Part shown: positions 41,579 through 55,163 of the stretch, piece after piece
Layout of the letters: every line of letters starts with the position of its first letter
Numbering within the stretch: the stretch's first letter is position 1
Assembly: GCA_946811185.2 (NCBI GenBank)
Contig: OX328112.1
Span: 31,837,562 to 31,901,561, forward strand
Reading direction: 5' to 3'
Length of the DNA: 64,000 nucleotides
Source: Hippopus hippopus
Lineage: Eukaryota; Mollusca; Bivalvia; Cardiida; Cardiidae
Notes under the pieces: generated by a model
What the model saw: only the letters and a program-made list of their open reading frames with translations
Told to the model about the DNA's origin: nothing
Databases searched by the model: none
Translations under genes and position numbers: made by a program

Positions 41579-43095
41579 ATTTTTTCACATATGTTCAACA
41601 ACAAATCTGTACTTTCACTTAAGGATTTGACTTACTGAAACCAAGGCCCATCTTCAGAAATCATTCTAACTTCCATTCACTTCTAAATTTAAAAAATGAT
41701 ACATGTTGTGGAAGGCTAAACTATTTGAACGAAACTTGTGATTGGCTTAACCAGAATGGGTAGTCAAGTCTAACCGAAATGACATTCTTTTTCAGGTAAC
41801 AAAATTACTGAAAATTAGAATGTAATTTAAAATTCTTGGTAAAACGTCTCCAGATTTGCCCATCAGCAGACCAAAAAAAAAAACCATGTCCGCGTTTACC
41901 AACTATTCTCAATTCAATTGTATTTGAACCGTGCTTTGGCAAAAGGGGGCTAAATGCATCTCCGTTATGCAACATACCATGCACGTCATCACATAATTAT
42001 GGGTACTTTATATGTATTTTGTCTAACAGCCAACTGAATCCCGAGGTAGAACCAGGCTGACCTGGTTCGACCCTTTTTGCAGATGCATAAGGCCCCTTTC
42101 CACACAGCATGACTCAAGTTCTCAAGGACTGAAGTAAAAGTTTACTCTAAAGATAATTCGATATAAAACACAGATGTAAAATTATTTAATTGCTAAACAG
42201 TTTAAAAGAAGAAATGTCCAGCTTTTAGTTATGCTTGAATATTCAGATTTTAAATTGTATTCTCCGGGCAAATCTGTCTTGCACAGAGTGGAATCAAGAT
42301 CAGATTGAATTTTCTGTGTAGTCTTATCTTGATCCATGCTGCCCATTCAGGCGCATCAAGTCACGCATGACAGCCTTAAGTTTAAAATCTTTGATCCACT
42401 TAGTTATCTAACATAAGTTGTGACTAAACGCCTGTATACACTGCCCGCGAAGGGAACAAACAACACTACCTTCTTAAGGTAATGTTTCTGTCACAGACAA
42501 AACTTTTTTTTCCAGTAAGATACCTAATTTGAGAACTTTTTAACAATATTTGCGGGATACACCTTGCAGGTTAAAGCGATGTCAGGCTGCGCAAGAGCCC
42601 CGACAAAAGGGCAATTGCAGAGCAAATTAGGACGCATTAAAATTGGCGTGGACGCCATTGGGGTCTTGACCAGAAGGCAGAAAGACGCAGCTTGGAATTG
42701 AGGACCCAAATTTTGATTGTTATATTTTCGAAAAGTTGCCTATATTATTGTTAAAATTTTTGAGACAACCCGTGAAGGACCATGGAACTGAACATCCTAG
42801 ATCAGAATGCAAGTAAGCGATTTTTCTGTAATTTTAAAAATTCCACCAAGCTGACAGCTTGTTCATAAAGTAAAAAAAAATGTAGGTCAGCCAAATGGCA
42901 GCAAATACCAAAGCTAGTCTACAATACACTTCAAAAACAATCGCTGCCAAAGTAGGTGATTTTTCATTGAATCGTATGTCCAAAATTAGAAACATGCTTA
43001 TATGTGACATGGCAGTCATTACGTGACCTTTGTTTGCTCCCAAAAAGACCCCTATACTACTACAAGTATTTGTGAACGTCGTTGTTTCGATTTTT

Positions 43096-44566
43096 AGCTC
43101 ACCTGAGCACAACGTGCTCAAGGGGAGCTTTTAGGATCACGCTGTGTCCGTCGTGCGTCGTCCGTCGTCAACAATTCTTTAAACATCTTCTCCTCCTAAA
43201 CCGCTCGGCCGATTTGGACCAAACTTGGCTGGAATGTTCCTTGGGAGGTTCTCTTTCAAATTTGTTCACAGAATTTGATTCCATCAAAAACTCTGGTTGC
43301 CATGGCAACCAAATGGAATTTTCTAAGAATTTTTTTAAAAATCTTCTCCTCTGAAACAGCTGGTCAGATTTTGGAATAACTTCACAGAAATGATCTTGGG
43401 TGACCCTTTTCAAAACTTGTTCGTGAAATTTTGATCCGACGAAAAACATGGCCGTGGTGGTGGGGGGGGGCGTTTTGCGTCGTGCGTTGTCAACAATTCT
43501 TTAAACAACTTCTCCTCCTAAACCGCTAGGCCAATTAGAACCAAACTTAGCTGGAATGTTCCTTGGGAGGTTCTCTTTAAAAATTGTTCACAGAATTTGA
43601 TTCCATCAAAAACTCTGGTTGCCATGGCAATCAAAAGAATTTTTCTAAGAAATTTATTGAAAATCTTCTCCTCTGAAACTGCAGGTCAGATTTTGAAATA
43701 ATTTCACAGAAATGTTCCATGGGTAACCCTTTTCAAAACTTGTTCGTGAAATATTGATCTGTCGAAAAATATGGCCATGGTGGGGGGGGGGGGCTCTTTG
43801 CACTGTATGGACTTAAAGAAATTCTTTGAAATTCTTCTTCTCTTAAACCACTTGTCAGATTTTTAAGCAATTTCACAGAAATGTTCCTTGGGTGCCCTTT
43901 TGAAAAAGTGTTTGCGAAATTTTGATCCTTCAAGAAACATGGCTGTGGTGGTGGGGGGCTATTTGCACTATATGGATATGAAGAAATTCTTAAAAATTCT
44001 TCTTCTCTGAAACCACTGGTCAGATTTTGTAATAATTTCACAGAATTGATCCTTTGGTGACCTTTTAATATTCATCAAAAGACTGTGTAGGTATTTTGGT
44101 GAAAAGGGCTATTGCAGACGTCAACCTATACCAGGTGAGTGCACTGGTGAGAAATGCTGATCAATATGCACACTTTCTACTTGATGTATTTGATAGCTAT
44201 GTATTGCAAGAGGTAATATAAAACTGTTATCTTTGGAATACATGGATAATATTTCACCAGTTATCAAAATGGCCTCTATCTGGGTGTTAACCGCCTTGTT
44301 GTTCACATTTCTGTACTTTATGATAGATTGTTTTCTGAATTCTATACAAACTTTATATGCTGAATTCTGATTCGTCAAAAACATGGCTGTGGTGATGAAT
44401 GTAGGGGTGCTGACAGATTTTGAAATGATTTTTTTCAGGTGACCTTTTCAAAATTGCTTGTCAAAATAATGATATTGTTTCCAAAATTTCAATACTTTAA
44501 AAAATTGGCTATGGTCCTCTCAAAAATTCAGGTGAGCGATCCAGGGCCATCGTGGCCTTCTTGTTT
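43096..44566 (+). repeat. Family E repeat copy 2 with internal tandem duplication
   Basis: It begins AGCTCACCTGAGCACAACG and ends GGGCCATCGTGGCCTTC. Inside, a block of roughly 300 bp (CTTCTCCTCTGAAAC… to …CATGGC, G run) is repeated imperfectly from about 43150, 43470, 43800 and 43980. Open frames of about 90-100 codons on the minus strand arise from these repeats and are not genes. Confidence 0.7.
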
Positions 44567-45329
44567 TAAAACCGGCGAAATTGATCGATTGACAGATGTA
44601 CGTTTATATGAAATTAGAAATGAGAAGTTGAAATGAGCAATTTTATATTTTGTTGTAATGTTTTTAAAACACGATAGTGTTTGACGCCTAGAGAGCTACA
44701 TTTAAATACATCTGTTTAAATTTCAAATAAACTTTTGTTGGTAACTGAATTTCTAGTAGTAATGATGGGTCCTGTATCGCTCCACTGGCTCTGAATAAAT
44801 GTAATATGCACTAAATTGGCATTGACAGAAATATCAAATAAAAGTAAGTCTGTATAGCGATGGAGTGTCATAAAGAAAGTAACATTGGTAACATTGTCAA
44901 CCCCCCCCCCAAAAAAAGAATATGCAAAGATGACATCAGTGAATAAAGGCTTATCCATTCAATTATCACTCATACCAAACATCTGTGAACTATCACAAAG
45001 ATAGCTTTGATAAGAGGATTACAAAAATTTAGTTGCAGAAAACCTATTTTAAGTGTCATGAATGATTAAATTCAAGAACAAAAGTAACTATCAATATTAA
45101 AATGAATTACTATTACTGTAATCTGAACAATTTCTATCCTCCCCCACCCCCCAAAAAAAATCTTTGATACCCAACACAATTCATATTTCAGTGTAGTTTG
45201 ATAATCAAGGGAGGTAAATGGTAACAGACTACATTTATCTATTATGAATAAACAGAAGTTATTTCTCTGGACCAGTTTAAAGGCATAAGTCATCTTGACT
45301 TTGTGTACCGCAAGGTTTTCTAAAGTTTA

Positions 45330-45915
45330 CGCTGTTAAAGCTGACACAATGGCTATTAATTTCAACAATCTTGCTACAATTCTACTAGATGACACTGCAT
45401 GCAAAATTTGTAGACATAAACCTTGCGGGTAGGAACAAGAAGATTCTGTAGTTTAATTGGGACACGACTGGTGGCAGTCTATAAGAAGAATCTGCACGCC
45501 AAATTTGGTAGTCCTTGGTCTTGAGGTTTGCAAGAACCTTTTTGAAGTTTTCACTATGCAACCCTATATAAAATTTGTGACCCCTGGGGCAGGGCTAATT
45601 TAGACCCCAGGGCTACAATTTGAATAATCTTCACAGTGTTCCAATGGATACATGCCAAATAGGGAGTCCTGTGCTTCACAGTTAGAAACAAGAAGATTTT
45701 CAAGGTTTGCACTACGTAAGCCCATGTAAATCTTGTGATCCTCGGGGTATGGTATAATTTGACCCAAGGGCCATAATTTCACCATCCATGGTAGGATCAT
45801 TTCTATGAAGTTTTCATCAAAAGTGGATGGGTAGTTACAGAGACGTCTGAAATAGAAGTCAACGCACGCACGGACGGACGACGAACACAGGGCTATGCCA
45901 TAAGCTCGTTGGCTT
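45330..45915 (-). repeat. Family E repeat copy 3 (reverse)
   Basis: Reverse-strand match: AAGTTTTCATCAAAAGTGGA, GCACGCACGGACGGACGACG and CATAAGCTCG at the end correspond to the head of copy 1. Confidence 0.6.
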
Positions 45916-46476
45916 TGGTAAACGGTTTACCGTTTAGCCACGGAGGATCTCGATTCACTTACCGATAGTAAGTATAATATCATTATCTTGCCATGTGAGG
46001 TATGTTATGGAACGGTAACATCTCCTGACAATAACATTCGTGTATCCTATATTAAAATGTGTATTTTCATTTCTTAAACTTGCTTCAACAGTAATTTCAG
46101 TTAAAAAATCTATTTACAAACTATAAAAAATTGTACAAAATGTAGATATTTCGATCAAATTTACAATTTATGGCTAAGAAGGGGAATGCTAAATTCGTTA
46201 ACTTCCTAATCCTTTACCGCACAATTCCGAGTTTTAAAGACCCTGAAAAAGAAGGTTTTTGAAAACTTTGTGGGAAAAGGAGAAAATGCTGGTCTCCAGT
46301 ATTTTCTCCTTTTCCCACAAAATTTTCTAACCCTTCAAAGATAAATTCCATCATTTGAGCCACACTGAATTTGTTGTCTGCAAATGCTTTCAATTTGGAC
46401 AAGTCCAAAATTTTGTCTTTTGGTACAGTTAAACACATCTACAGCAGACGACTTTCCAAACTTCCAGTTACGGTAT

Positions 46477-46715
46477 TGATTGATTGATTGATTGATTAAA
46501 ATTTGTTGTTTAACGCAGCAATACTCCAGTCATATCACAGCGGCAGCTCACTTTTCAACGTCTATCCTTGTTTCACCAGTACTAGGCCAGGAGGCAGTTT
46601 CTTACTAAACACACCCCAACGAAAGCTTCAGTGCCTCGAGCGAGGATCGAAACTTGAGCCTCCAGGTTTCTAGTGCAGGACTTTCAAAACTGAGCCACGC
46701 AGAACGCTTTCATAG
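46477..46715 (-). repeat. SINE copy, reverse strand, with (GATT)n tail
   Basis: The plus strand starts with a GATTGATTGATT run, the reverse of the (AATC)n-type SINE tail, then TGTTTAACGC, and ends near a decayed B box at about 46640-46690. Confidence 0.65.
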
Positions 46716-46967
46716 TAGATTATGGGTAATGAATCAAATTTTAGCACATAAAACCTTCTTAAATCAGTTGTTGCTGAAGGAGAAATAACTCGTTAAATAC
46801 GGGTAATTTCTCCCGTTGCAACAGCTTTTTCTTACGTTTTAAATACACAGCTGTTTATGAAACCCATGGATGCTGAAGAAGAAATTGCTTTTAAGTCATC
46901 TGCCGCAAGACAGAAATCGTCATCTGCAATGGGGTATAATTGAATGCCGGTATGTGGGCAAGCCTTT

Positions 46968-47248
46968 CTACGAGTAAGATACGTCCATATCTGAATCTTC
47001 CTGTTTCGAATGACCGTTATCGCCTATACCAACACTTTCTGTGTTAGCCGACGTTGAACACATAACTTTCCGTCTTAGTTCGACTTTGCCAGACGACTTC
47101 AACGAGGGTTCCCGAATCAAACCGGAGGTTGACGTCTGTCTAGAGATGTTTCTTGGCCTCGTTTTGATGACACTCGATATCAAACCGCTGGTCGATGTAG
47201 CACGTGACAACACAGGAAGTCCCGTTGTTGAGGTTTGTCTTGATATGC
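46968..47248 (-). CDS. Last exon of a second leftward host gene
   Basis: On the minus strand the acceptor AATTTTTTCAG precedes 47248 and the frame is open to a TAG at 46968. The product begins in phase 2 and contains a repeated segment: ISRQTSTTGLPVLSRATSTSGL and, about 35 residues on, ISRQTSTSGLIREP. A Ser-rich, then acidic, tail follows (KQEDSDMDVSYS). It joins in phase with the small exon at 49410-49462. GC content and codon use stand out from the flanking DNA. No domain is recognised. The Ser/Thr/Arg pattern (RQTST) looks like kinase-type sites, as in cytoplasmic tails. Confidence 0.5.
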
Positions 47249-49409
47249 CTGAAAAAATTCAAAGTTACAGGACTGGTGGCTCTATCTTCGGTTATCAAGG
47301 TTTAAATAAATTTGTTCATCAAACCCAGGTTTTAATGAATTTTGTATTAAGAATATTATTATAATGCAAAGAAATTTCTCGTGATCTGATTGGATAATAT
47401 GCCCCGAACATATATATCATGTACACTGGCAAAACCAACGTAAAAGCAGTTTCCCTTTCGGGAGCCCCGTATACATGACTACACTATCAACACAACATAT
47501 AAAATGGCGGCGTCGATCAAGATTAACGTCAAGATTATGCGCCAAGCTGCACGTTTTAGCACGTATTACCAAGGTTTCAGTGACGTCAGTTCCCAGTGAC
47601 GTCAGTTTTCATTGAATCGGGGCACTCAGAAGGGAAATTCTACTTCGTCACCGTACTCAATTTTTTAAACCAAAAAAACAGGTAAAATTCGCTTAACAAA
47701 CGTTGGAATGGTAAAACTTTGCAGTATAATAAATTCGTTGTACGGTCAGGTGGCAGGGGACTTGGAAACTTGTTCACGGCTATGGTGAATCATGTCGCCA
47801 CCTCGCCTTCGGCTCGGGGCGACATGATTCACCACAGCCGTGAACAAGTTTCCAAGTCCGAGGTGGCGACATGATTTACCACAGCCGTGAACAAGTTTCC
47901 AAGTCCCCTGCCACCAGACCGTACAACTAATACTATACAACGCTACAAACAAAATTAAAACGTGTTGTGTTCATCGGGAAATGAATGCAAATGCTTAATT
48001 TTTCAGATTAACATAATCGTGAGCCGAAGACAAGTTCATGCAGCATGAGGTATAAGGACAAACATTCAGCTTGTCATTTTCTAGGCAGTAGGTAAGCCTT
48101 TATCCAAAGCAATCAGATCAGCGAGTCAAGTTGGCATGCAAAAAGTCATTACTGTGTATACTCCAAGTATAAAACGCCTTTTCCGATGATTTTCATGTTG
48201 GTCTAGAACTCGTTTTTCCCCTTTTTACTTCGATTTTTAAACAAGCCCTTACAAGTTTTCATCGAGAATGATTAATGATTTTTAACTTTAGGTACTGGGT
48301 GCGTCTTATAGACGAGTATATAGTTAAATCTCTAGATGTGTTTGTAACTCAAGTCCACTGGACCAATTAGATAAATATTTACGAAAATTACTGCACAGGA
48401 ATAATATAGAACCAGGTGGCTTTCTCTAGCCAGCTACTTGCCGAAAGGGTATAATGTCAAGCTCTGAGATGAAGAAATAGCCCGTCATAGGATTTATCCA
48501 TAGTAGACCGGAGCACTACATCGGCCAAAGAAATTCTCACGTGACCATAGCCACTAGCTGGGCTAGAACTAGCATTCCCTGATTACAAATTAACCACTCT
48601 GTAATGCAGAACCCAAAGGGCACCTGGGTAACAGGGAACATAATAAGCTCTCATAGATCTGTCTTAAATGACAACTTGCCTGCGGTATGTAATACAATTA
48701 CGAGGTTACTCATGGCTAACTTTACCATGCAAATCAAACCCGGTAACTGCTATTTGACCGCTATGTAAGCCAATTAAATTATAAGAGTTTGATCCCTTTG
48801 GACCGTGAAATCGATCACATGTACAGTATACGGATTGGTATATTGACTGGCAAACCCTTTGCACTAATAACCCGAATATCGCGCTTCGAGTGCAAAGGGT
48901 TTCATTTTATTGGAAAACAACTCTGCGGGATATATCCGAGATGTTACAATTTTACGGTAAAAGGTGAACGACGAGATTCGCTTAAGTATCCGAGGCACGT
49001 ATTCTTGAACTGTTTCTAACAAAGTTCTAAGTGCAATTCTCAAGAATTTCTAAGTTTTAAAGGAATGCGATTTCTGATTTGCTGAACCAAATGGTTTAGC
49101 CGATCAGAAATTCCGTTACTTTGAATCTGTAAGCCTAAGAATGCTTAAGAATGGCTAGTGAACTCTGGCCCACATGCCTTTCATCAAACGTCGCCTTAGC
49201 TTGCTAATGGTATCTACTACTGCCTTTTTCGGACGGCTAAGATCATGATCAGACAACAGAATTCATAATCTTGTCATGGATCTACTATGATGTTTTGACC
49301 AAATAGGCTACAAAAATGCATATTTTAGTCTTTGTTTATTGGCTACTTACATCCGGCTCTCTTAAATAGCAAGCCATATTGTGTACCGTTTTGGTACTAA
49401 TTGTCTTAC
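47249..49409. other. Presumed intron of the second host gene
   Basis: Between the two in-phase exons lie the palindrome at 47738-47926 and otherwise unique sequence. A short inverted repeat with AACCCTTTGCA arms is at about 48853-48902, and a family H fragment at about 49010-49170. Confidence 0.4.
47738..47926. repeat. Complex palindrome with one arm duplicated
   Basis: A fold-back with outer arms TTGTACGGTC / GACCGTACAA. Within it the arm segment GTGAACAAGTTTCCAAGTC appears once on the left strand and twice in complement on the right, at about 47840 and 47888, separated by CGAGGTGGCGACATGATT. CpG-rich centre. Confidence 0.8.
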
Positions 49410-49462
49410 CTTGCTTTCGTGGAAAGAGGAGACCAACATCAGAACCACAGAATGCGAAGAGC
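49410..49462 (-). CDS. Small penultimate exon of the second host gene
   Basis: A 53-base minus-strand exon with acceptor AAACAG (before 49462) and strong donor CAAG|GTAAGA (after 49410). Read in the phase that joins the exon at 47248 it gives LFAFCGSDVGLLFPRKQ. Both boundaries and phase agree, but the exon is short and the family is unknown. Confidence 0.42.
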
Positions 49463-50601
49463 CTGTTTAAGCCATGCGATCAGTAAAAGGTGAACAGAAT
49501 ACACGAACAGAGGCATAAAAAAAAAACAGTTTTACAACAAATAACTGAAAATACCAATGTTGAGCTTGCATAATGAAAATGTAGTATACATGTAGTATTT
49601 GTCACGTTTCCTCCTCCTAACTTCCCTTCCTCTCTTTTCCCGCCCCCCACCCCCCTCTCCTCCGAAATCAAGGGCAATTACAGTAATTCAAGCCATTGGT
49701 TGTGTTACAGTAGTGTCCCTTTGATAAACTGAACAAAAGCCTTTCAAGAATTTACAAAAATGATGTTTGAAAAATAAGGATGAACAGTAATCGAAGTTTT
49801 GGCATTGTTGTTTTTATTTCTTTGTTTATAGCCTGAACACTGTGGGTGCCAAAATCAATCATCTAGAATCAATAATTATTCTGTAAAAAGAAATCCCCGA
49901 CAGTGTAAATTGCAAGCTTTTCAAATTATTGAACATAATATTTATAAGATCATACAGTATGTTTTGTGCTGTATAATCTTGATAAAACCCTTTTCGACAC
50001 AGACATACAAAAGTAAAATACATGTCTGATATATAAGCTTGAAAGGATAGGCGAGACGGTGATATAAAACCTGAAAAGTATTGATTAGCACGGTTAACGG
50101 AGCACATGCTTGCAACTTTCAAAATCTGACATGGAAATATTGGGGAAATACATACGGAATATTTTTTAATTATATACCGGTAATGACGTTTTTATGAATG
50201 GCGGATGAATATCTTGGGCTAACATTTTGACAAATCAAATTGCAAATCAATGCATGCGAATTCCGTGCACAACACATCATGCCATATTTGGAACCGTATT
50301 TGATACTGTGTATAGATACGGGTTTTTTCTTCTGACTTGTGCAATATTTTATTCGCGTGCGAAAACGTATGTATTTGAGCCGAAAAATTTTCATGTACAT
50401 GTATATATGAAAAGATGTGTGGATACTCTCTTTCCTGGTAAAAAGAGGTAATTCCACAAAGATGCTGAAAAAATTAGTCATTATGATTACTTCGGAAATA
50501 CTTTCAATGCAAGAAATTAAAAGCACTGTACGGACTCATCACATTACCTCTACATGTCTGTAATCACCAACTAATCCAAGTTCTATTCTAGATTCGAACA
50601 C
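49463..50601. other. Host non-coding DNA
   Basis: No gene or clear repeat boundary is seen, only AT-rich sequence with a C-rich tract at about 49640-49665. Confidence 0.45.
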
Positions 50602-50910
50602 GCCGAGCCCCGGTAGCTCAGTCGGTAGCGTGCAGGACTTGAGAACAGGGGGTCGTGGGTTCGATCCATGGCTCGGCTAATTTCCTTACGAGGATTGATG
50701 ATAGTCCTTGCGACAGGATTCATTCCACTCTCACCGCTGACCATTGCTTCGACGATGGCTATGTGGGAAAGCAGCCAGTGGCTTGGAAAGAAAATTGTGT
50801 GGAGTACTGGTAAAAGAGATTCCTGGAAAGCATGGATAGGTGCACTGGCCGCCGCGATATAACTGAAATAATGTTGAAAACGGCGTTAAACACCAGTCAA
50901 TCAATAGATT
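50602..50910 (+). repeat. Best-preserved SINE, with near-complete tRNA-like head
   Basis: The first 76 bases fold as a tRNA. A 7-bp acceptor stem (GCCGAGC / GCTCGGC) encloses an A box (TAGCTCAGTCGG) and a B box (GGTTCGATCC). The SINE body (GAGGATTGATGATAGTCCTT) follows, with the tail AAAACGGCGTTAAACACC and a (TCAA) stub. Because the head runs straight into the repeat body shared with 38285-38600, it is a SINE and not a free tRNA gene. Confidence 0.8.
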
Positions 50911-53900
50911 CGAACACTAGGTGTCTGATTGGCTGGGTGAATTTTCCAATTCGCTAGTGTTTAAATTGAGGGTTAGAAATCGTAACGTATTCAGATCATA
51001 TGTCGATGACACGATAACATCCGGCAACATGGGATATTTTCAAGTATAAAAATACAAGTAAACTTGTATTCAAGGGTTATAGTCAGATTGTTATAATCTA
51101 AAAATGATTTGTAACTGAATTAAGTAAGCTTATAGCTGGCCAATCATTGGTACAGAAGAAAGACAAAAGAAAAATATTTTTCTGTGGTATTGCCTAAAAA
51201 GGCTTCTTTTAGATTTCGCGCCTGTGTTTCGCAAACACTTCTGGTGATCAATAACACACGAGGACTCGTATCAAAAGCAGTATGATGACGTCATACCTGG
51301 TGTTATTAAAGTAGACAGACTTACCGATTGCAGAAAGACTATGAACGAATGAATTAGCGTTTATTTACTGTCGCCACTGGTTGCCCATATGGGCGACGCC
51401 CCCTAAATGCTCTCTAGACACACACACCAAAAAATAAAAATGCACCTTTGTGTACTTTAATGAATGCAAAGACAAGTATAATCATATAATCGTAGGTATC
51501 GGTATTTTACACGTTTTGATTTACGACATAACAATAAATAACTTTATCACATAGGCTAACCTCCCTGTTTTCAGTGTAAATATACCCATTACGAATTTTT
51601 TTTTTTATCTTGTACACGTTTGAGATCACAATTGTGTGACGTCATTTTTGACATCATTTTGTACATATTTCACTGAAGTGAATGCTTTTTGGATATTACC
51701 GCGGGTGCATTTATAGATGGTTTTGCATCTTCTGATCTGTAATTCGTGAAATATCGTTATGTGATAAAAAGAATCTGACATTCGTTGGCGTGTGTTAAAA
51801 TTTTTATCAAACTCGTCAACTAAAAGTGTTACTAAGCTCGCCAAAGACTCGTTTAAGAATCAGTCAATAGATCTGCTGTAATTTCAAATATTTGTTCTCA
51901 GAACTTTTCAGAAAATCTGACGGGGCGTTTTGCAGCTGTCAATGACAGATCTTCGGTAGAAAGCTCTTTAAACCCAGCATCACCGGCGTGCAAACATTTC
52001 TATCGATGCTTTTTGTGTACAGTTGTCTTTCCAAGTAACAATCTTTGTAGTTGTAAATTACTGGTATGGACTTTTCTTGATGTTGCATGTGGGATGACGA
52101 CGACTGCACATTCGAAAATACTTGCCTTTTGTTTTGCTCTGAACCATCTATCTTTTTTGGGGAAACACTATAATGAAAGTTTGAGTATACATTTACAGAG
52201 TAATGTCCTGAGACAATATCAAACTTGATCTTTATCGAACATGCAGTCGTGAATGGTTTATGTTAGAACACATAATTAAGTAAGCACGTGGTTAACACGC
52301 GTTTTCAGGTCGGAAAAAATTGTTGTATTTGAAACAATGCCCCTAAAATGTTTCAAATTTATTTAGTTTGGTCCTCAAACAACCCCCACCATCGAAATTA
52401 TTTTCCCTATAGTATGACCCCTCCCCCCCCCCCCCCCCCCCGCAAGCTTTAGGACAAGTCAACGCCTTTCACGGTATACAAAACATGCACAGTCACACAG
52501 TAGGCCCATTATGGCGATGAAGAGCACCAATAAATGAGGTTGATAACGTAAGTCAAACACAACATATACTTGACCTTACACGGTAGAATTACATCAGGCT
52601 GTCAACCAAGTTTTTACCAAGAAAATAAAAAAGGTTTCTGAAAATTTGAGTTTAAAGCCTTCTCCAAATAATTCTGTACATAAACAATCCTGAGGTTGAA
52701 GGCTTTTTGCATTTTTTTCTTCTCCTTCAAAAATAAAGCTTCCTGTGGAGTCACAATTTATCTGTTGTCTGCAAATGTGTTTACTTTGGACTTGCATGTA
52801 TCCACATATTGTCGTCTGGTAACGGGTTAAGCATTTTTCTGGGGGAAAAAGAAACCTTATCAAAACTGATCAATCAGCTACTTGGACACCATTAGGGGTT
52901 TTGAGCAAAAACAAAAAGACAATGCTCCATTGTAAAGGTCAATACCAGACACATTCTTTTGGAAAGAGATAAGATTGTCAGGCCTTTTAGAAGTACATGG
53001 AAAGTGGGAATATTTAAAAGATATGCAGGAAACTTAAAATAACAAAAGAATAAGTTGACAGCCTACTACACAGAGGCAGAAAGACAGAAAACTTACCGTC
53101 CATGTGTGTGTTTTTCAAAACAGGCAAGAGAAATAAGTCAGCATAAATACATCAAAAGCATGAAAGTTTGAAGATAACAACAACACTTTCTGCCAACAAC
53201 AAACTTTTAAAAAGTACTTCATTCGTTATCTCTTCATGACAACTTGTCACTGTTAAAACATATCACTTTGGCAAGCACTGTGGCAAAAAATGACAAACTG
53301 CATGCGCAAGCCAATGCCACATTTTGCCACTTTTTCACCTGCATCGCCCTCATTGCATGATGATCGTCAACATTTTCACATGGATGTTTTCAAAATTGTC
53401 AGCTGGAAAGTTTCTGAAGGTAACGAGCAAACTAGAAGAGAGCCAAGCGCAGAATAAGTTCTCTTGTGGACAGAAGTTGCTTTACTTACAAATTTAGAAA
53501 TTTCTTGAGAATAAGACTAAGACTGTTCTTAAGAATGGTTGGTGAATACGGACCTAGGACCAGATTTCACCAACCACTTACAAGAACATTTTTAATCTAA
53601 TCCTCAAGAAATTTCAAAATTTTAATGTAATGCAACGGTCTGGCCAATCAGAAAGAAGGTTACTTTCTTTTAGAAAAGAAAAAAAAAAAGAAAAAGAACG
53701 TACTTTAGAATAGTTGGTAAATACAGGTCCTGTCAGTTCTATAGTTCTATGCTTTGCAGTAAATTTCTCTAACTCTAGGACTGCAAAGGAATAGAGGCAA
53801 TTTTGGGGTCCATGAAGATCAAGATCAGATTGCACAGAATGTGGGGTGTAATCAGTGACTTACAGAGCTCAATATTTTATAAACGTATTTAATTTCAATG

Positions 53901-54500
53901 ATTGAGAAACAAGTTCTTACAACTTATACTTATCTCTTCCTGGAAACTAAACCAGTACTCGCGCCGAATGTGTGGGCCATAGAACAATCCCAAAGTTGAC
54001 ATCAGCTTCAGGGTATTAAACTTGGGACCTTATGGTTATGAGGCCAATGCTCTACCTCACAACCAAGGACACCACTTTATTTCTGTATTTTGAACTATTC
54101 CAGTCAAAAAAAACCTTTAAATTTCAACTTTAGTTTGTCATTTTAATAAAAATACCTTTATGATTTACTAAGCTGTCTACGTGTAAATCACAATTTTCAT
54201 CTTGGAATATACATGCAAGTTACAGACAGAATTGTCTAGCAAGAGTATTGGAACAGGAAAAAGAGAAAACAGCAAGCACATACAGTAACTGTTTATATTT
54301 ATTCTAGTTTGCGATAAAAGAAGGTGAAGAAAAGAAGAAAGGAAAAAGATCGTTTCTCGCTAAATGCATTCATCTCTCCATTTCATAAAATAAATCCACA
54401 TTTAAGATCAAATAACATACAATTTTCCTTGAATATCAATAGTAATATAACTAATATAACTTTACATTCTATCGTTTAAATGCATAGCATATATATATGA
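50911..54500. other. Host non-coding DNA with minor repeats
   Basis: It holds a family I fragment (51140-51340), a shared block CCCATATGGGCGACGCC at about 51388 also seen at about 33314, a poly-C run at 52425-52441, and family H pieces at 53490-53730. No gene recognised. Confidence 0.45.
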
Positions 54501-54735
54501 CCCATGCTTTGTAAAAATGGAGTTCAATGCATCTGCAAAAAGTATCGACACATGGCAGCCTTCGACTTTGGTAAATTTTCTACATGTCTAAAGACCAGTC
54601 TACCGCATGGTTAAATAGGTTGTAAGACAAATGACATTTTATGGATCCATAATTATATGATGACTTGCCTAGTGTAATGCATCAAAGAGATGCATCAAAC
54701 CCCCCTTTGCCAGAGTATGGCTCATATACTAGAAC
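54501..54735. mobile_element. Family C MITE copy
   Basis: Ends GACCCATGCTTTGTAAAAATGG and GCCAGAGTATGGCTCATA are inverted to each other. The inner palindrome has been lost by deletion. Confidence 0.65.
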
Positions 54736-54982
54736 AAATACTTTACAACTTTTTCTTAACAAGTATAAACAAACTTTGGGGTTGGTCAAAACCCCACAGA
54801 AACTACGAATATAATAAAACATGAGTTATAATAAATTCAAACAAATTAACAAGTTGATATAAATAATTAAAACATTCATTAACTAATATCACCAATCAAG
54901 TTTTAATCTGCGGCATCAATCCTTGGAGCACTTAGCACCTCTTGCATCGCATTTAGGGAACAGTGTAGATCAAGATCATAGT

Positions 54983-55163
54983 CCCTATTTACCAACCATT
55001 CTTAGGAATGTTCTTTGTGTTATTGTCCAAGACTTTCTAAATTTGTAAGTAACATAACTTCTGATTGGTTTAGCCAATCAGAAGTTGTGTTACTTTCAAA
55101 ATTAACAAATTCTGGAAAATAACACAAAGAATGTTCCTAAGAATGGACTGAGAAAATGGACCC
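54983..55163. mobile_element. Family H palindromic MITE
   Basis: Arms of about 80 bp: ACCAACCATTCTTAGGAATG … AACATAACTTCTGATTGGTT pairs with AACTTCTGATTGG / CCAATCAGAAGTT at the centre and AAGAATGTTCCTAAGAATGG at the far end. Related pieces at 29075-29180, 32460-32580, 41640-41830, 49010-49170 and 53490-53730 share CTGATTGGCT and CTTAAGAATGGTTGGTGAAT. Confidence 0.75.

Noticed and set aside
43168..44041. Open frames of 90-102 codons with poly-Pro
   Set aside because: They arise from the tandem units and G runs of a family E repeat.
47504..47572. Possible first exon starting ATGGCGGCGTCG on the plus strand
   Set aside because: The start context is attractive, but the donor (CAAG|GTTTCA) is weak and no continuation was found; it also lies in the intron of a minus-strand gene.
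50602..50677. A tRNA gene
   Set aside because: It folds like a tRNA, but the sequence runs directly into a SINE body and tail shared with other copies in the window.
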